In this document: positions 28,701 to 37,071 of the stretch, piece by piece
How positions within the stretch are numbered: position 1 is the stretch's first letter
How the letters are laid out: every line of letters begins with the position of its first letter
Origin: Sphaerisporangium album
GTDB taxonomy: Bacteria > Actinomycetota > Actinomycetes > Streptosporangiales > Streptosporangiaceae
Direction of reading: 5' to 3'
Length of the DNA: 64,000 nt
NCBI RefSeq assembly: GCF_003323745.1
Contig: NZ_QOIL01000016.1
Location: forward strand, 186,001 to 250,000
Notes under the pieces: model-generated
Databases searched by the model: none
Seen by the model: the letters and a program-made list of their open reading frames with translations, nothing else
What the model was told of the DNA's origin: nothing
Program-made: the position numbers and the translations under genes

Positions 28701-31700
28701 TCGAGCGGCTCTGGCCCGGCTTCGAGCGCACCCTTTCGGCCGGCAGGGAGGCGGGCGACGCGCTGCGCACGGCCTTCACCGCGCCGGACGGCTCGACGTA
28801 CTTCTTCCTGTCCGAGCAGTTCTCCCGCCACGACGGGCACGATTTCAGCCCGCTCGCCGTCATCCGCGACCGGTGGGGCAGGTCGCCCAACCCGTTCGTG
28901 CCCGACGAGGCGACCGCCCGGATCGACGCCGCGTGCGTCTTCGGCGAAGGCACGACGTTCCTGTTCTCCGGCGACCGGTACGTGCGCTACACCGGTTCCG
29001 AGTACCGCTACATCGATCCCGGGTACCCGAAGCAGATCGTCGGGAACCTGCGCAGGGAAACGGCCTTCGCCAACCTGCCGGAGTCGTTCGACGACGACGT
29101 GACCGGCCGCACGGTCGACGCCGCCATCGCCGACGACCGCACCGCCTGCCTGCTGGTCGGCGGCTCCGGCCACGTCGTCTCCCGCGCCGCGGTCGCCGAC
29201 CGCCACCTGAGCGTCTTCGGCCGCGTCCGGAACAACATCGTCGAGAAGGAGAAGGTGGACGCGACGCTCGTCTCCGGCGCGCGCACCTATCTGTTCTCCG
29301 GCGACCAGTACGTCCGCTACACCGGCACCGAGTACGCCTACGCCGACGACGGCTACCCCCGCGCCATCCACCCCAACCTCGCCTTCGACCTGTCCATCCA
29401 GGAGCCGCTCACCGACTTCACCGACGGCCTGGACGCGGCCTTCCGCGCTCCGGACGGCACGATCCACCTGCTCAAGGGCACGCTTTGCCAGCGAATCGGC
29501 GGGCTCGGCACGCCGCCGGAGACGGTGGCCGTGAACAGCCTGTTCGGCAAGGTGCGCAACGCCTTCGCCGACACCGGCCACGAGCTGGTCGACGCCGCCT
29601 TCGCGACCCCCACCGGCGAGCTGTACGCCTTCAAGGCCGACCAGTACGTGCGTTACGGGCCCGGCCGGCTCGACTACGTCGAGGAAGGCCACCCGCGTAC
29701 CGTCCGGGACGACTGGGGCAACATCCCCGACCGCTTCGAGTCCGGGATCGACGGCGCCTTCGTCTTCGAAGGCCGCGCCTACCTGTGCAAGAACGACGAG
29801 TACGTCCGCTACTCCGGCGGCTTCCACGAGGTGGACCGCTCCTACCCGCAGCGCTTCCGGTATCGCTGGGGCGGCACGGCCGACTACCGGCTGAGCGACG
29901 TACACACGATCACCCGCTTCATCGAGCTGGCCCGGCGGCAACCGGACGGCCTGGCGGCCTTCCTGCTGGACTCGACCTCGGTGGTGGAGGATCCGTACGC
30001 CTACCTCAACCGCCTGTTCGGCTGGGACATCGACGAGATCCGGTGGGCCAAGCGCAACGCCGCGCTGCTGGCCGCCGAAGCCGAGGCCATCGCGGCCTCG
30101 GCCAACAGCGCCGCGCCGGCCCGCCGGGAGGAGGACCGCTTCGAGATCGAGTTCCTGCTCCGGCTGGTCGAGCTCTTCCAGCTCACCGACCGGATCGGGG
30201 AGGCCCCGTCCGCGCTGCACAGTGGCGTCTGGCGGCCTGCCTTCGGCGCCGAGCCCGCCCTGGCGACGGCGAACACCGCCCTCTACGGGATCATGGAGCG
30301 CCTGTTCACCGGGGAGTGGGCGGCGCTGTCGGCCGCCGTCCACGACGAGATCAACGTGCTCAAGCGCGACGCCCTCGTCTCGATCGCGCCCAGGACGGCC
30401 CACGAGCTGTACGACGATCTGCTGATCGATGTCGAGATGGGCGGCCAGGGCCGTACATCACGGGTGCGCGAGGCGATCGCGGCCACCCAGCTCTACGTGC
30501 ACCGTTACCTGCTCAGCCTGGAGCAGGCCACCGGCCGGAACGGGCAGGACCCGGAGGAGCTCAGGCAGCGGATCAAGACCTGGTGGGGGTGGCTGAAGAA
30601 CTACCGAACCTGGGAGGCCAACCGGAAGGTCTTCCTCTATCCGGAGAACTACCTGCGACCCGAGCTGCGCGGCTCCAAGACGCCCGCCTTCCGCGACCTG
30701 GAGGACAACCTGCTCCAGGGGGAGATCACCCAGGAGAAGGTGGAGCGCGCCTACAAGCGCTACCTGGACGAGTACACCGAGGTCTCCAGGCTCTCGATCA
30801 CCGGCGGCTACGTCTACACCGCCGACGGCGCGGAGCCGGGCGTGCGGCGGCTGGTGCTGTTCGGCCGGACCAGGACCGAGCCGCGGCGCCACTACTGCCG
30901 CGAGGCGGAGTTCAGGGACGGCGAGCGCCTGTCGGCCGCCTGGGGGCCCTGGCTGAAGGTCGACGCCCAGATCGAGGCCGAGAAGGTCTATCCGGTGCAC
31001 GCCTTCGGCCGCATCTTCGTCTTCTGGCCCACGATCGAGCCGGTCGCACCCGAGCCCGGCGCCCAGACCGCCCTCATCGACAAGCAGAGCGGCGACGTCC
31101 GCACGCTCACCCCGCCGCCGCCCAAGCACCGCGTGCGCGTCAACTACTCCTTCCGCAACCTCAACGGCGAATGGGTGCCCGCGCAGGTCCTGCCCCTGGA
31201 GGAGGTGCAGGACGCGCCCGTCTACGACGCGAGCCTGTACGTCCAGGCGTCCGCCACCGTGCCCGGCCCGCAAGGTGACACGCACGACACGATTCTGATC
31301 ACCTGCTCCTACACGGTGCTCACCCCACTCGGCCCGAAGCGGGTCTCCCCGGCGTTCGCGCTCAATCCCGAGCTGTACGCCATCCGCGCCACGGGCGTGC
31401 CCGAGCCGGTGCGGGAGTCCCGGCTGGACCGGATCTTCGCCGAGCCCGTCGACCAGACCAAGGTCGTCAGGTTCGCCATGCCGGCCGAGGCCGAGAGCGG
31501 CGCCTGGGTGAGCGTCGACCACAAGGGCGGCAGCTTCCTGTGCCGGCCGATCGCCCCGCCCCCGGCGGGCGACGAGCCACCGCGCACGCTGAGCGGCAAC
31601 GCGGACCGGCTGCCGACGTGGTCTCCGGTCCACGCCGCGGTCGAGCTGCCCGGCGGGGCGCGGTACTTCTTCAACAACACCGGGGAGAGCGGCTCGGGCC

Positions 31701-34700
31701 CCTACTACGTGGAGGTCCCGGCGGACCGGACCAGCGCCCTGCGCCTTTCCAAGCCGCCGACCGCCGACCGCTGGGGACACGTCGCCACTCCGCTGTACAG
31801 CGACAAGGCCGAGGTGGACGCGGCCATCCTCAGGAACGACCAGCTGTACCTGTTCTCCGGCGAGAACTACTACCGTTACTCCGGCGGCTCCTTCGGCAGG
31901 ATCGACACCGGCTACCCGAAGAAGATCGCCGGGAACAAGGAGGGCTTCCCTCAGTGGAAGACGATCTCCACCGCCGCCGTGGACGCGAGCGGGGCCGAGT
32001 TCTACTACTCGGCCGGGGATCGCCAGTGGGTCCGCAGGACCCAGCCGGGCGGTGCCCTGGAGTCCTACCAGCCGGCGTGGATGGCCGGCGTCACCAAGGT
32101 GGACGCGGTCCTCTTCGAGGGGGAGAAGGTCTTCGTCATCACCGGCGACACCTACCGGCGCTGGGAGGGCCGTGCCGACTCCGCCATCCCGCTCAAGGAC
32201 AACCCTGACGGCCTGCCCCGTTCCGCCCCCGTCAGCGCGCCCTTCCGCCACGGCGGCCAGGTCTACTTCTTCGACAACAACGCCCACACCTACATCACCG
32301 TCACCCCCAAGGAATCCGAGAAGGGCAAGAAGAACTCCGGCAACGCTCCCAAGGAGTTCGTCCGGAGCGAACCGACCCCCATCAAGACGCTGGGCGTGGC
32401 CAGAACCGTGATCAGCGACGAAGGCGTCGACGCCGCCTACGTCGCGGACAACATGCTGTACCTCACCAGGAACCAGGAATACGTCGGCTACACCCTGAGC
32501 GGCGGCGTGCCGGGCAACCTGGCCGACGCCGGCTATCCCAGGACCATGAACCGCCGGATCCGGGCCGTCTTCACCCGCGCGGGCCAGCGCTACGTCCTCA
32601 GCGGCACCGACTACGCGGTGCTGCAGCCCGGCCGGGAGCTGGACTCCAGCCCGGCCTTCTCCCCCGTCCACGGCAACTGGGGCGGCCTGCCCGCAGGCTG
32701 GGAGACAGGACTGGACGGCGTCCTGGACAGCGCCGACCTCTATCTGTTCATGGGCGCCAAGTACGTCACCTACGCCTCCAGCCCGAAGGTCCAGCGGCCG
32801 TACGAGATCGCCGCGCTGCCGCACGAGGTCATCAGGCTCACCTCCAGCACCGCCTACAAGCTGAACAAGACGCTGCTGGAGGGAGGGGTGCCCGCGCTGC
32901 TCTCGCCGTACATCCAGGAGCTCGACGAGCTCCCCGCCTTCAGCACGCGCGACTCCAACACCACCACGATCAGGGTCACCGCCTCGGCCGCCGAGCAGGG
33001 CGTGCCCACCAGCTCGCACCTGGACTTCAACAGCAGCAACGGCATCTACTACTGGGAGGTCTTCTTCCACGCGCCCACGCTGATCGCCCAGGCGCTCAAC
33101 GCCGCCCAGCGCTTCGACGACGCCCGGACCTGGTACGAGTACGTCTTCGACCCCACCCAGCCACGGTACTGGCGCTTCCTGCCGTTCCTGGCGGTCGACG
33201 TCGAGGCCCTCATCCACAGCTGCCGCGACGACCTGGCCGAACTCGCCGCGCGGGGCGTCGAGGCGGGCAAACCGGTCGACGAACTCAAGAAGATCCTGCT
33301 CAAGGTCGAGTCGATGGCACCGGTGTTCCAGCACCACCGCGAGCTCACCGACGAGGAGAAGTCCTACCTGGCCGGCCTGCCGGCCACCAAGCTGCCGCCG
33401 ATCGAGGGAGCACTCAACGCGCTCAAGATCCCGCAGGAGGCCGAGCCGGCCCGGCTCGCGCTGGGCGAGCGCATCGCCATGATCGGCAGGCTGCACTACC
33501 AGTACTCCCTGATGGGAGACCGGGGCGCGCTGCTGAAGGCGTACCTGGAGGACCCCTTCGACCCGCACACGATCGCCGAGCTGCGCCCGACGGCCTACCG
33601 GCGCGCGGTCGTGATGGCCTACGTCGACAACCTGCTCGACTGGGGCGACCTGCTCTTCCGGCAGTACACCGCGGAGAGCGTGGACGAGGCCCGGATGCTC
33701 TACATCTTCGCCTACGACCTGCTAGGCGAGCGCCCGCCCGAGGACCTCGGCAGCCGGCCCGCGACGACCGCGCTCACCTACGAGCAGATCCGCGCGCTGC
33801 CCCCGGCCGGTCGGGTTCCCGAGCTCACCGCCGGCGCCGCGCTGCTGAAGGGATCGGGCGAAGTACACGCCAGCGTCGCCGGGCCGTACTTCCACGTGCC
33901 CGCCAACAGTGTGTACCTGGAGTACTGGGACCGGGTCGAGGACCGGCTGCGCAAGATCCGTGCCACCCTCGACATCATGGGCGTCAGCCGTCCGCTGCCG
34001 CTGTTCGAGCCGCCGATCGACGTGATGGCGCTCGTCCGCGGCGCGGCGGGCGGAGCCTCGCTCGACCAGCTCGCCGCCGCGGCCGCCGTACCGGTGCCGC
34101 ACCATCGCTTCTCCGTCACCTTCCGCAAGGCGCAGGAACTGGTGGACAAGCTGCGGCAGTTCGGCGGCGACCTGCTCAGCGTGCTGGAGCGGCGCGACTC
34201 CGAGGAGCTGACGCTGCTCAACCAGCGGCACGAGGGCAAGATCCTCGCCCTCACCCGTGCCGTGCGCGAGGCGGAACTGGAGATCGCCGCCGAGAACCTG
34301 CGCGAGGCACGGGTCAGCGAGCAGGGCGCGCTGGACCGGGTCAGCCACTTCGAGCACCTGATCGCCGAAGGGCTGTCCCCGCTGGAGGAGGCGCAGCTCA
34401 GCATGTTGTCCGCGGCGGCCGTCGCCCACGTCGTCGCCTCCGGCTTCCAGATCGGCGCGGCCATCGCCTCAGGCCTGCCCGACGTCCTGGTCGGCCTGTT
34501 CATCATGGGCACCAAGCAGGGCGGCGAGCAGGTGGCCGAGGCCCTCGGGCACGGCGGCGAGGCTTCCTCGACCGCCGCGGAGGCGCTCAACGTCATCGGT
34601 GAACTGTTCGGCATCCGCGCGGGCCAGGAGCGCACGACCCAGGACTGGACCTTCCAACTCGGCCAGGCCCGCAACGACGTGCAGCAGCTCGGCCACCAGA

Positions 34701-35947
34701 TCAAGGCCGCCGAGCTCCGGTTCAAGGTCGCCCAGCGCGAACTGGAGATCCTCGACCAGCAGATCGCCAACCTGGAAGCGGTCGGCACCTTCATGACCGG
34801 CAAGTTCACCAACCTCCAGCTCTACCAGTGGATGTCGGGACGGCTGGCCGGCCTCTACTTCCAGGCCTACTCCATGGCCTACGAGATGGCCCGCTCCGCG
34901 CAACGCTCCTTCCAGTACGAGCGCGGCATCCCCGAAGGCGAGGCCGACTACATCCAGCCGCTCTACTGGGACAGCCGTCGCAGCGGCCTGCTCGCCGCCG
35001 AAAGCCTGGGGCTCGACCTGGAACGGCTCGGCAAGGCGTGGATGGAGACCGACCGCCGCGGCCTGGAGATCATCAAGAAGGTGTCGCTGCTGGCACTGGA
35101 CCCGCTCGCCGTGCTGAACCTGCGCGCCACCGGCCGCGGTGAGTTCGCCCTCACCGAAGCCCTCTTCGACCGCGACTTCCCCGGCCACTACCGCCGTCGC
35201 ATCAAGACGGTCTCGGTCGACTTCACCGGCCCCGAAGGCAAGCTCGGACTCAACGCCGTGCTGACCCAGCTCGACAGCAGGACCGTGCTCTCGGCCGACC
35301 CCAAGGCCGTCAAGTACCTCCTGGACCCCAAGGGCCCCATGCCCGCCACGCTGCGCGCCGACTGGCGTGGCGGCCAGCAGATCACCCTGTCGGACCTGGA
35401 GGAGTACAAGGACAACAACGGCCTGTTCGACCTGCGCTACGACGACGATCGCTACCTCCCCTTCGAGGGCACCGGCGCCGTCTCCCGGTGGCGCCTGGAG
35501 CTGCCCTCCGGCGGCGCCGCCCAGCTCATCGACGTCACCATCACCGTCAAGTACTCCGCTGACCAGGGCGGCGAGCTGTTCGCAGGCGCGGTCAAGGGCA
35601 TGCTCAAGCCTTACGCCACGGCCCGCCACTGCGACGTCCCGGCGGAGTTCCCCGAAGAGTGGTCCGCGTTCCTCGAGGGCTCCGACGACACCCTCACCCT
35701 CCCGTTCATCTCAAGCATGTTCCCCGGAATGTCCAGCCGGGCCATCACCGGGGTCTACGCCCTCTACACACACGAAGCCGGCGGCTCCGGCCGCTTCCTC
35801 CTCAACGGGGAATCGCGACTGGCCCTCAACGACGGCAAGTTCCTCCCCACTCCCGGTCTTTCAGTCGGAACCTGGAACCTGCTCTTCGAAGGAGACAAGG
35901 CCACCCTTCAGGGGCTGGGTTTGATCCTGTCCTACCGCGCCCGTTAA
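22706..35947 (+). CDS. Giant TcA-like insecticidal (ABC/Tc) toxin subunit with hemopexin-like repeats
   Basis: About 4,413 residues from ATG 22706 (GAGGGGG five bases upstream). Residues about 30-130 match the VRP1/SpvA-like start of TcA proteins ('VYSPGAYLSELLTFLDN', 'GRRADLKRIFLDAENT'). Residues about 1046-2395 are hemopexin-like repeats. At about 2590-2710 is the ABC-toxin N-terminal-region block ('RKVFLYPENYLRPELR', 'VERAYKRYLDEY'), then a neuraminidase-like segment ('YPVHAFGRIFVFWP'), and a second repeat block at about 2969-3364. 'YYWEVFFHAPTLIAQALN' at about 3448 and 'WYEYVFDPTQPRYWRFLP' follow, with a long helical coiled coil (about 3808-4065) corresponding to the channel. The end, 'GVYALYTHEAGGSGRFLLNG', is the TcB-binding domain. 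Usual TcA proteins have about 2,500 residues; the repeats account for most of the excess. TcA forms the pentameric receptor-binding translocation pore. No TcB or TcC gene is in the window. Confidence 0.9.
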   Translation: MAGNDALPSYEELFDDSDLDRRQEDEARTVYSPGAYLSELLTFLDNVLEQPSVLGDGRRADLKRIFLDAENTFGDSPYLDIVIELLEKLAGGQPYQLMRRLEHPFGMPFSLDEERFKTYLRRLRTGPDELYRIFAPVADADTVARLFLGLSTDAVSHLTRPADEARTKAFYGLTPQDPLTSLAKVETFKQLTGLSALELRELLGDPEDIERPAKESYANQGSAPVTVSADGTELRGTTFGWYDRVSRIVRLARWTGLGLGDLDRVLTTCCGGELDAAALRTTALVVHLRSGYDLTVDGVCGLVAAVEPVPEELPATSGDILGPHNKEYRRKLAIGIETAESDLVETVRRYRDRHSALEPSLFDRGPTGPAQIALLRRVGRLTAALGVSAAELFDLVEMLESDPSLWRYSTFSVLGGVEPTSQDCYRILEGGDSASGLWLAQTLLAVTRWMQDSGFGARELADILGGAPAASSDSESRLAVLDSLDQRFQEVALDPAVFASERFGQRAAQVVHDVLAQRAEGVVSKHDPRLLHLDPAAVPAAAYEAVTALGTIVDQDLMGLGLGERLADKIHTQMVFTGRLGADNMLVAEDLPVTDYALVLERDFTPFRESLFKLINSAGNGTSAFYPSDLATVGNLSQGQLDELYDNLIYHDYLDDEGNVQNPEFFADEANLEGFRVNAGLSDAAPEVLDLLRRRVADFRAEPLVLDAGVFASLRLGEVRLARLMDGLRFNGYLDENDHYLDKQAFSTLQLADFALPPEFHPHRQAVLDALRRQVGELEAELLSFGPEDFAEVADAVMAQRAITAMEGTALDDGWLVSEVETLTDEFTATETAIVTRRVAECAQDERPYRIHLDALGALGFDQEQQGRLVEQLVATGSLTDAMSVPAETVPFFANPTNVIHFALPGLEDFERDVFFLLHAVAVELTEAIDEVTAALESRAGQQQEALTAVLADAFGVTEETVAAICEGVAGGLSEAIEILVPPVIAAPRQTANPHFAAVYQRIHRFALLAAKLGMSATEVAVVFHDQDLTGKYPEPLTLPPGVEAVDAVLRSSDGLVYVFAGDAYWTYAADTYTLLDPKRRPLTDLSPRFTGLTSVDAAVAFPDGREWIIGRALVGDSRAESRLFVKEPGSIRWAPREQLWGKVRNNFEAPRRIDSAYVDENGRTYLFCADQYIRYSSPDFTTVDEGYPRSVAEWWQAEGHDTALPAAFTGALDAAFDDVDGHVHLFANGRYLEVGGAEQQISARWGRIHNAFEGAGSLGAAFTGPDGRAYLFRDNQVIRYTDGVENDGVRVDDGYPRRIESEFPNLPGEFHTGVEAAFAEPGSGIVHLFKDGRTVSFFSSGVGAPQATAERWGKLTDVLTGGGVDAAFVGMDGKTYLFSGERYIRYSGADYAVVDLGYPRGIAGDWGGLRKVGAAFVMDGRTYLFGQGGRLFDVPLVQESELNAGRLSPALRRRFLEHGLTLAENAAVTAEGTAEYRKWHVTTEQGIALTLHRNPLHIQVHADGGHFHVRYSTRDYSTADPGYPKPVSDNWWNLPASLAADPRFATIDAVLTDGAGRTYLFAGDRFVVSDARHRWWSEPRTIAGHWDSLLPFTKVDAAFVGKDGRTYVFSGDRYTRFSNGDYTRADDRYPASVPAYWGNVVNRIARTGRVDAALVRTVTELIDGRSVENRYTYLFSGDQYVRYLGTRLDHVQDGYPAAVSELSREPGMAALDVALDGVDAAFADRRTVYLFRGSRCHIASDGFYRRYDDSSLRGASCVFVEDGKLLAEDGGGWHHHAAVEGARSIASVPRAVTPRLLRAVSEEFRSGLDAVLRGADGTTYLFKGPKCLNTRLNKSYPLAEEWGRPRNTIYQDNKVDAAFVGTDGRTYLFSGDQFVTYAADGPGLTIDGEPRLISDHWGGLRDVALAYVRGGRTYLFESPDEDGLMRHVVYSGADYTTPDGEPEIADDSFWQVPERYRVPGHPVPGAVLFEGGTMLLLYGEQFLQHDEATGTWSYPRPIERLWPGFERTLSAGREAGDALRTAFTAPDGSTYFFLSEQFSRHDGHDFSPLAVIRDRWGRSPNPFVPDEATARIDAACVFGEGTTFLFSGDRYVRYTGSEYRYIDPGYPKQIVGNLRRETAFANLPESFDDDVTGRTVDAAIADDRTACLLVGGSGHVVSRAAVADRHLSVFGRVRNNIVEKEKVDATLVSGARTYLFSGDQYVRYTGTEYAYADDGYPRAIHPNLAFDLSIQEPLTDFTDGLDAAFRAPDGTIHLLKGTLCQRIGGLGTPPETVAVNSLFGKVRNAFADTGHELVDAAFATPTGELYAFKADQYVRYGPGRLDYVEEGHPRTVRDDWGNIPDRFESGIDGAFVFEGRAYLCKNDEYVRYSGGFHEVDRSYPQRFRYRWGGTADYRLSDVHTITRFIELARRQPDGLAAFLLDSTSVVEDPYAYLNRLFGWDIDEIRWAKRNAALLAAEAEAIAASANSAAPARREEDRFEIEFLLRLVELFQLTDRIGEAPSALHSGVWRPAFGAEPALATANTALYGIMERLFTGEWAALSAAVHDEINVLKRDALVSIAPRTAHELYDDLLIDVEMGGQGRTSRVREAIAATQLYVHRYLLSLEQATGRNGQDPEELRQRIKTWWGWLKNYRTWEANRKVFLYPENYLRPELRGSKTPAFRDLEDNLLQGEITQEKVERAYKRYLDEYTEVSRLSITGGYVYTADGAEPGVRRLVLFGRTRTEPRRHYCREAEFRDGERLSAAWGPWLKVDAQIEAEKVYPVHAFGRIFVFWPTIEPVAPEPGAQTALIDKQSGDVRTLTPPPPKHRVRVNYSFRNLNGEWVPAQVLPLEEVQDAPVYDASLYVQASATVPGPQGDTHDTILITCSYTVLTPLGPKRVSPAFALNPELYAIRATGVPEPVRESRLDRIFAEPVDQTKVVRFAMPAEAESGAWVSVDHKGGSFLCRPIAPPPAGDEPPRTLSGNADRLPTWSPVHAAVELPGGARYFFNNTGESGSGPYYVEVPADRTSALRLSKPPTADRWGHVATPLYSDKAEVDAAILRNDQLYLFSGENYYRYSGGSFGRIDTGYPKKIAGNKEGFPQWKTISTAAVDASGAEFYYSAGDRQWVRRTQPGGALESYQPAWMAGVTKVDAVLFEGEKVFVITGDTYRRWEGRADSAIPLKDNPDGLPRSAPVSAPFRHGGQVYFFDNNAHTYITVTPKESEKGKKNSGNAPKEFVRSEPTPIKTLGVARTVISDEGVDAAYVADNMLYLTRNQEYVGYTLSGGVPGNLADAGYPRTMNRRIRAVFTRAGQRYVLSGTDYAVLQPGRELDSSPAFSPVHGNWGGLPAGWETGLDGVLDSADLYLFMGAKYVTYASSPKVQRPYEIAALPHEVIRLTSSTAYKLNKTLLEGGVPALLSPYIQELDELPAFSTRDSNTTTIRVTASAAEQGVPTSSHLDFNSSNGIYYWEVFFHAPTLIAQALNAAQRFDDARTWYEYVFDPTQPRYWRFLPFLAVDVEALIHSCRDDLAELAARGVEAGKPVDELKKILLKVESMAPVFQHHRELTDEEKSYLAGLPATKLPPIEGALNALKIPQEAEPARLALGERIAMIGRLHYQYSLMGDRGALLKAYLEDPFDPHTIAELRPTAYRRAVVMAYVDNLLDWGDLLFRQYTAESVDEARMLYIFAYDLLGERPPEDLGSRPATTALTYEQIRALPPAGRVPELTAGAALLKGSGEVHASVAGPYFHVPANSVYLEYWDRVEDRLRKIRATLDIMGVSRPLPLFEPPIDVMALVRGAAGGASLDQLAAAAAVPVPHHRFSVTFRKAQELVDKLRQFGGDLLSVLERRDSEELTLLNQRHEGKILALTRAVREAELEIAAENLREARVSEQGALDRVSHFEHLIAEGLSPLEEAQLSMLSAAAVAHVVASGFQIGAAIASGLPDVLVGLFIMGTKQGGEQVAEALGHGGEASSTAAEALNVIGELFGIRAGQERTTQDWTFQLGQARNDVQQLGHQIKAAELRFKVAQRELEILDQQIANLEAVGTFMTGKFTNLQLYQWMSGRLAGLYFQAYSMAYEMARSAQRSFQYERGIPEGEADYIQPLYWDSRRSGLLAAESLGLDLERLGKAWMETDRRGLEIIKKVSLLALDPLAVLNLRATGRGEFALTEALFDRDFPGHYRRRIKTVSVDFTGPEGKLGLNAVLTQLDSRTVLSADPKAVKYLLDPKGPMPATLRADWRGGQQITLSDLEEYKDNNGLFDLRYDDDRYLPFEGTGAVSRWRLELPSGGAAQLIDVTITVKYSADQGGELFAGAVKGMLKPYATARHCDVPAEFPEEWSAFLEGSDDTLTLPFISSMFPGMSSRAITGVYALYTHEAGGSGRFLLNGESRLALNDGKFLPTPGLSVGTWNLLFEGDKATLQGLGLILSYRAR
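25841..29890 (+). repeat. Hemopexin-like repeat block 1 (about two dozen units)
   Basis: Coding repeats of about 50-60 residues with the core 'VDAAFVGTDGRTYLFSGDQY' followed by 'VRYS', then 'GYPR' and 'WG'. Each unit is one blade of a four-bladed hemopexin propeller, so the block could form about six propellers. Some units keep only the first half of the motif. Hemopexin-type propellers generally bind glycans, matrix proteins or haem, so a targeting role is inferred. Confidence 0.85.
31614..32797 (+). repeat. Hemopexin-like repeat block 2
   Basis: Roughly six or seven further units inside the same toxin gene, for example 'VDAAILRNDQLYLFSGENYY' and 'LDGVLDSADLYLFMGAKYVT'. They interrupt the region between the neuraminidase-like segment and the TcA C-terminal core. 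One unit carries a Lys/Glu/Ser-rich insertion ('KESEKGKKNSGN'). Confidence 0.8.
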
Positions 35948-35954
35948 CGGGACC

Positions 35955-35986
35955 CCGTGCCCTGACCCACCTCCGTCAGGGCACGG
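35955..35986 (+). terminator. Stem-loop after the Tc toxin gene
   Basis: CCGTGCCCTGAC and GTCAGGGCACGG form a perfect 12-bp stem with an 8-base loop, starting 8 bp after the toxin stop codon. There is no U-tract, as is common for actinomycete terminators. Confidence 0.75.
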
Positions 35987-36046
35987 CCCCCGGCCGTTCC
36001 GAAGATCGGTTGTTGAGGGGCTTCGGGTGGGTCATACGCTGGTCGC

Positions 36047-37024
36047 GTGGCTGAGCTGATCGAGGTGGAGGACGTTGGGGATCCTCGGCTGGGTGACTAC
36101 GTGCGGTTGCGGGACGTTGAGTTGCGGAAGAGTCTGGAGGGCGAGCGGGGGCTGTTCATCGCCGAGGGGGAGAAGGTCATCCGGCGGGCGGTCGCGACCG
36201 GGTATCCGGTCAGGTCGGTCCTCACTACTCGCCGCTGGCTGCCCGGGCTCGCGGACGTTCTCGGTGGCGCGCGCGTCTACCTCGTCCCCGATGACGTGAT
36301 GGCGGGCATCGCGGGGTTCGCCGTTCACCGCGGGGCCCTCGCGTCCATGGCCCGGGTCGAGCTTCCCACCGTGAAGGCCCTGCTCACAGGAGAGCGCGCG
36401 GGCGGCGCGCGGGACGTGGCGGCGGGTTCAGGCCATGCGGAGTCGGTGGCGGGTTCAGATCGTACGGCGTCCGTGGCAGGGGCAGGCCATGTGGCGTCCG
36501 TGGCGGGTTCCGGACGTACGGTCTTTGACGGGACACCTCGTCGGGTGCTGGTGCTGGAGGATCTGGTCGATCACGGTAACGTCGGCGCGATCTTCCGCTG
36601 TGCCGCCGCGCTCGGGGTCGAGGCGGTGATCCTTTCGCCTCGGTGCGCCGACCCGCTGTACCGCAGGTCGGTGAAGGTGTCCATGGGCGCGGTGTTCGCC
36701 GTCCCGTACGCGCGCATGACGAACTGGCACGCCGGGCTGGACGAGCTGCGCGAGCTGGGATTCCGCACGCTCGCCCTCACCCCCGACCAGACCGCGACGC
36801 CGATCGACGAGGCGGTCATGGGCGCGCGCGTGGCCCTGCTGCTCGGGTCGGAGGGCGACGGGCTGTCGTCGCGCTGGCTGCGCGAGGCGGACGAGCCCGT
36901 CAGCATCCCGATGAGCCCTCAGGCGATGAGCCTCGGCGTCGACTCGCTGAACGTCGTCGCCGCCGCGGCGATCGCCTGCCACGGTCTGATGCGGTCGGCG
37001 GACCTGTCCCGAGGTCAAGGCTGA
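36047..37024 (+). CDS. SpoU/TrmH-family RNA 2'-O-methyltransferase
   Basis: 325 residues. The N-terminal L30e-like substrate-binding domain ('LFIAEGEKVIRRAVATGYPV') is followed by an unusual repeat linker (about residues 126-160), then the SPOUT knot domain. Its motifs are clear: 'LVLEDLVDHGNVGAIFRCAA', 'VALLLGSEGDGLS' and 'IPMSPQAMSLGVDSLNV'. It methylates a ribose in rRNA or tRNA using S-adenosylmethionine; the exact position cannot be told from sequence. It starts at GTG 36047, 60 bp after the toxin terminator, and is independent of that gene. Confidence 0.88.
   Translation: MAELIEVEDVGDPRLGDYVRLRDVELRKSLEGERGLFIAEGEKVIRRAVATGYPVRSVLTTRRWLPGLADVLGGARVYLVPDDVMAGIAGFAVHRGALASMARVELPTVKALLTGERAGGARDVAAGSGHAESVAGSDRTASVAGAGHVASVAGSGRTVFDGTPRRVLVLEDLVDHGNVGAIFRCAAALGVEAVILSPRCADPLYRRSVKVSMGAVFAVPYARMTNWHAGLDELRELGFRTLALTPDQTATPIDEAVMGARVALLLGSEGDGLSSRWLREADEPVSIPMSPQAMSLGVDSLNVVAAAAIACHGLMRSADLSRGQG
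36422..36523 (+). repeat. 27-bp tandem repeat inside the SpoU methyltransferase gene
   Basis: Three full units and a partial fourth start at 36422, 36449, 36476 and 36503, each beginning GC(G/A)GG. They encode nine-residue units such as 'AGSGHAESV', 'AGSDRTASV' and 'AGAGHVASV' between the two domains. The array is in frame, so length changes would preserve the protein. Confidence 0.85.
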
Positions 37025-37071
37025 CCGAGGACGCGGGTCGCCCTCGCCGCGACCTCGTTCCCGCGCGGTGC

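Noticed and set aside
23300-30403. A 7.1 kb open frame on the minus strand opposite the toxin gene
   Set aside because: It mirrors the toxin codons, has the His/Val/Gly/Asp-rich composition typical of antisense frames in high-GC DNA, and shows no domain.
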